Shown here in pieces: positions 61,108 to 64,000 of a stretch of DNA of 64,000 bases. Both the position numbers and the translations under genes were made by a program. Numbering within the stretch: the first letter of the stretch is position 1; every line of letters begins with the position of its first letter. The notes beneath the pieces are model-generated. The model saw nothing but the letters and a program-made list of their open reading frames with translations, did not search any database and was not told the origin of the DNA. This stretch comes from Winogradskyella echinorum (lineage in GTDB: Bacteria > Bacteroidota > Bacteroidia > Flavobacteriales > Flavobacteriaceae), in NCBI RefSeq assembly GCF_014297365.1, contig NZ_JACOQD010000006.1, positions 86,728 through 150,727 on the forward strand. Reading direction: 5' to 3'.

Positions 61108-64000
61108 TTAATTTGTTGCCACGTAGATAGGACCAGTAATTGGTGCTAAACCACTATTTTTTAAATTTATGATATAATAATATGTACCTGTTGGGACTTT
61201 ACCAGAATTTCCTACAGAAGATCCGTGTGCCTCACCTCCCCAATCATTTTGGTAGTTACTAGATTTGTAAATCTCAGCTCCCCAACGATTGAATATTTGT
61301 AACTCTACTACAAAACCACATTGCTCAATTAATTCAACAGTGAAAACATCATTTACGGTATCACCATTAGCAGTTACGGTTTTAGAAATAAGTACATTAT
61401 CTTCAGAACTACAAGGAAGAACCAGACATTCATCATCCATAGTAACATTAACTTCTACTTCTCTAGGACATGGACCTTCTGTAATTGAGTACATAAATGT
61501 ATACACTCCAACATCTGCTGTTGATGGGTCAAAGAAACTTCCGTTAAGTGTCGTATTACCTGTAACGACACTCCATGTTCCATTCATGTCAAAGTCACCA
61601 GAAAGTAAATCAAATAAGTCGAATTCTATATCAAGCACACAGCGTTCTGCATCCATAACATTAATAACGTTACTTATTTCTACATTTATAGTTTGAGTAA
61701 AGGCAGCTTCATTCCCACAATCATCAATTACGGTCCAAGTTCTTATGATTTGATAATCTTCAAAATCATTCTCTTGGGTTGAAACTTCATCATAAGCTAC
61801 ACTAATATCATTAGAACAAGAGTCTTCAAATACTAAGTCTGGCCTAGTAGGAATGCCATCACAAGCAACCGTTATGTTTTCATCATAAGGCGTAACGCTA
61901 GTTGGTGCAGTATTGTCTTCAACAGTAATAATTTGTGTATGTACCGTTTCATTATTACAACTATCTGTTGCAGTCCATGTACGAACAATAATATAATCAC
62001 CAACACAAGCCCCATTTGTTATTTCTTCGGTAAATGAAACATTTGCTGTACCACAATTATCTGAAGCTGTCAATGTTTCTGCAGTTGGAACATTGTCACA
62101 TTCTGCATTTGTATCCGCAGGTAACGTTTCATTAAACGTTGGCGCAGTTGTATCTTGCACTGTAATAGTCTGAACAAAAGTTGTTGTATTACTACATTCA
62201 TCAGTTAAAGACCAAGTACGAGTTATCATAGACTCATTAGGACAACTACCTTCTACAACACTATCAGTAAAAGTAGCATTTAGCGCAATACTAGAACAGT
62301 CGTCCGACTCATCAGTTACATCACCAGTTAAACTTAAGTCAGTAATATCTACATCACATTCTATAGTAATATCAGTAGGTACTGAGAAGGTTGGTGGTGT
62401 TGTATCTTCTATTGTCAATGTTGCGCTTAAAGTTGACGTGTTACCACAATCATCAGCAACCGTATAAATAACAGTAATTATACCACCAGCTCCACAAGAT
62501 GGAACTAAGTTTGTAAAGTCATAATCTGAAGTTACTAAGTTAGTTGGAATAAGATCACAAGTATCAGTACCACAAGTTTCTAATGCAGCAATATTTGCAG
62601 TATTCCATGCTGCTGCTAAAGTTTCGTTATCATTACCATTACACTCTATAGTTTCATCAGCAACAGCACATGCAGATAAATCTGGTCCTATTGTATCTTC
62701 GAGTGTAAGGGTAGCAGCTAAAGTGCTAGCATTACCAGTTGCATCTGTTAAAGTGTAAATTACAGTAATTGTACCACCTGCACCACAATTAGAAACTAGG
62801 TTTCCGAAATTATAGTTTGAAGTGATTGTAATATTATTATCACATGCATCTGTTGCACAATTCTCTAGATCTAAAATATTAGTTGCATTCCAATTGTTTG
62901 CGATTGTTTCATTATCTGTACCACTACATTCAATAGTTTCATCAACAACATTACAGTTTGAAACATCTGGAGGTGTTGTATCTTCAATTAATTCTGTTGT
63001 GGTCTGTGATGTTGCAGTTACTGATGTTCCATTCACAACTTCAGTAGCAGTTACTGTGGCGGTATTAGTTACTTCAGTAGCATCAATATCTGTTTGAGTG
63101 ACTAAATATGTAGCACTAAATACCCATGTTTCAGTCGGATCTAATTGATTATCACCATCAGTGTCACCAGAAACAAAGTTAATACTAACTATAGGTGTTG
63201 CATTGTCTAATAATGGGTCTGTTATTATTACATTTCCTAATGCTATATCTCCATTATTAGTTACTGTAAATGTATATGTAATTGTTTCATCAATTTCAGT
63301 ACAATCATTACCATTATCATTATTGAAAACACCAGTCTTTATAAGTGCAATACCAGAATCGCTACAAAGTGTTACATCAGGATTATTTGCATCGATAACA
63401 TAAGAATCATTAGCTTGAACAGTAGTTGTTCCATCAGGTTGTAAACCACTAGCGGTTACATTATTTGTAATATTACCAGCATCAACATCAGCTTGTGTAA
63501 TAGTATAATCTGGTGCTGTGAATATCCAAGTTTCAGAAGGATCAAGGATGTTATCGCCATTATCACCAGCAAGTGATAATGTAGCTGTGATATCACCACC
63601 TAATAAATCATCGTTTATAGTAATAGAATTAATAGATACATCACCAGTATTAGTTACAGTAAATGTGTATGTTACAAGGTCACCTTCACCAACACAACCA
63701 GCAGTTGGGCTAGAAGCTGCTTTTACAACTTCGATTCCACCATCATCACAAAGTGTTACATCAGGATTATTAGCATCGATAACATAAGTATCAGTAGCTT
63801 GAACAGTAGATGTTCCATCAGGTTGTAAACCATTTGCTGTTACATTGTTTGTAATATTACCTGCATCAACATCAGCTTGTGTAATAGTATAATCTGGTGC
63901 AGTAAATATCCAAGTTTCAGAAGGATCGAGGATGTTATCGCCATTATCACCAGCAAGTGATAATGTATCTGTGATATCACCACCTAATAAATCATCGTTG
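61108..64000 (-). CDS. Giant T9SS-secreted adhesin, C-terminal part (N-terminus outside the window)
   Basis: The minus-strand frame is open from the stop at 61108 to base 64000, at least 964 residues, with no start found; the GTG at 63034-63036 is just an internal codon. From N to C: DUF11-like repeats of 128 residues (DILLGG-type turns; ITQADVDAGNITNNV; SETWIFTAPDY), two Cys-rich repeats of about 95 residues (DETIECxGxDNET), four HYR-like repeats (each ending TxxxVxDxTAPT), a PKD/Ig-like domain, and a gliding-motility-type C-terminal domain (ISKTVTANGDTVNDVFTVEL to VATN, last 95 residues), the type B sorting signal of the type IX system. The SprF partner follows. Likely a surface filament for adhesion or gliding. 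Confidence 0.92.
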   Translation of the reverse strand, partial: NDDLLGGDITDTLSLAGDNGDNILDPSETWIFTAPDYTITQADVDAGNITNNVTANGLQPDGTSTVQATDTYVIDANNPDVTLCDDGGIEVVKAASSPTAGCVGEGDLVTYTFTVTNTGDVSINSITINDDLLGGDITATLSLAGDNGDNILDPSETWIFTAPDYTITQADVDAGNITNNVTASGLQPDGTTTVQANDSYVIDANNPDVTLCSDSGIALIKTGVFNNDNGNDCTEIDETITYTFTVTNNGDIALGNVIITDPLLDNATPIVSINFVSGDTDGDNQLDPTETWVFSATYLVTQTDIDATEVTNTATVTATEVVNGTSVTATSQTTTELIEDTTPPDVSNCNVVDETIECSGTDNETIANNWNATNILDLENCATDACDNNITITSNYNFGNLVSNCGAGGTITVIYTLTDATGNASTLAATLTLEDTIGPDLSACAVADETIECNGNDNETLAAAWNTANIAALETCGTDTCDLIPTNLVTSDYDFTNLVPSCGAGGIITVIYTVADDCGNTSTLSATLTIEDTTPPTFSVPTDITIECDVDITDLSLTGDVTDESDDCSSIALNATFTDSVVEGSCPNESMITRTWSLTDECSNTTTFVQTITVQDTTAPTFNETLPADTNAECDNVPTAETLTASDNCGTANVSFTEEITNGACVGDYIIVRTWTATDSCNNETVHTQIITVEDNTAPTSVTPYDENITVACDGIPTRPDLVFEDSCSNDISVAYDEVSTQENDFEDYQIIRTWTVIDDCGNEAAFTQTINVEISNVINVMDAERCVLDIEFDLFDLLSGDFDMNGTWSVVTGNTTLNGSFFDPSTADVGVYTFMYSITEGPCPREVEVNVTMDDECLVLPCSSEDNVLISKTVTANGDTVNDVFTVELIEQCGFVVELQIFNRWGAEIYKSSNYQNDWGGEAHGSSVGNSGKVPTGTYYYIINLKNSGLAPITGPIYVATN
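63366..64000 (-). repeat. 384-bp tandem repeat inside the adhesin gene
   Basis: The 251 bases at 63366-63616 and at 63750-64000 align without gaps at a constant offset of 384 bases (128 codons), with about 14 mismatches by eye. At least two units are in the window and more probably continue beyond 64000. Confidence 0.9.

Noticed and set aside
63034..63036. GTG as the start of a 642-residue adhesin
   Set aside because: The frame stays open upstream to the window edge with the same repeat pattern, so this is an internal codon of a larger gene.

Overview
The window is a continuous stretch of a low-GC (roughly one third G+C by eye) chromosome from the Bacteroidota, almost certainly a marine member of the Flavobacteriaceae. 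The evidence is the combination of type IX secretion genes (porQ, a PorP/SprF protein, a gliding-motility type C-terminal domain on a giant adhesin), lineage families such as DUF6452/DUF6048, DUF6768 and CCC-motif membrane proteins, a FeS-less RlmD, a 6S-Flavo-like RNA between zapA and rny, and promoters of the Bacteroidota form TTG-N18..20-TAnnTTTG. The genus cannot be fixed from the sequence alone. I see no phage, IS element, CRISPR array, tRNA or rRNA; this is core chromosome with small accessory insertions.

Layout. 1-2608 (minus): rlmD, a four-helix-bundle IVS-type protein, and the DUF6452/DUF6048 envelope pair, the last cut by the window edge. 2837-4271 (plus): an SRPBCC-like protein, an ECF sigma factor and a DUF6768 membrane protein, tightly packed. 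4407-9445: rocD, small membrane proteins (CCC-motif, DUF2752), an Smr-domain protein, a calcium-repeat lipoprotein and a cysteine desulfurase. 9457-13625 (minus): a TonB-dependent receptor behind an M23 endopeptidase-like protein. 13803-16296 (plus): a coiled-coil ZapB-like protein, zapA, a 6S-like RNA and rny. 16353-20687: xerD and aroQ, with three small outer-membrane beta-barrel genes between them and a fourth after aroQ. 20740-24983: lpdA, a TlpA-like lipoprotein, a DinB-family protein, a small HTH protein and msrB.

25136-37899 is a storage-carbohydrate island: glgA, glgC, a fused trehalose-phosphate synthase/phosphatase, a GH15 enzyme, glgB, a two-gene membrane module resembling HTTM proteins, and a GH31 alpha-glucosidase. 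Together these make ADP-glucose, elongate and branch glycogen, synthesise trehalose from UDP-glucose and glucose-6-phosphate, and hydrolyse alpha-glucosides. 37984-44255: an M48 peptidase lipoprotein, an MFS transporter broken by a one-base frameshift, a lipoprotein with duplicated Cys-bounded domains, and an ECF sigma/anti-sigma-like/adhesin-like/GIN-domain operon. 44484-49499: lon, a triple-LysM protein, porQ and cmk. 49569-56644: a BON-LysM protein, rpsA with a long leader, pyrR-pyrB, two small unknown proteins, rnz, a SpoIIAA-like protein and pdxH. 56843-64000: a CAP-domain lipoprotein, a phytanoyl-CoA dioxygenase-like protein, and an operon of a giant repetitive adhesin (incomplete in the window), its PorP/SprF partner and an OmpA/PD40 protein.

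The window looks mostly ordinary. The least explained pieces are the HTTM-like gene pair embedded in the glycogen cluster, the beta-barrel array splitting xerD from aroQ, the terminator of cmk whose loop holds a REP-like element, the rpsA leader hairpin, and the two ECF-sigma modules with uncharacterised envelope targets. All functional assignments are by family recognition from translated sequence; no database search was run.
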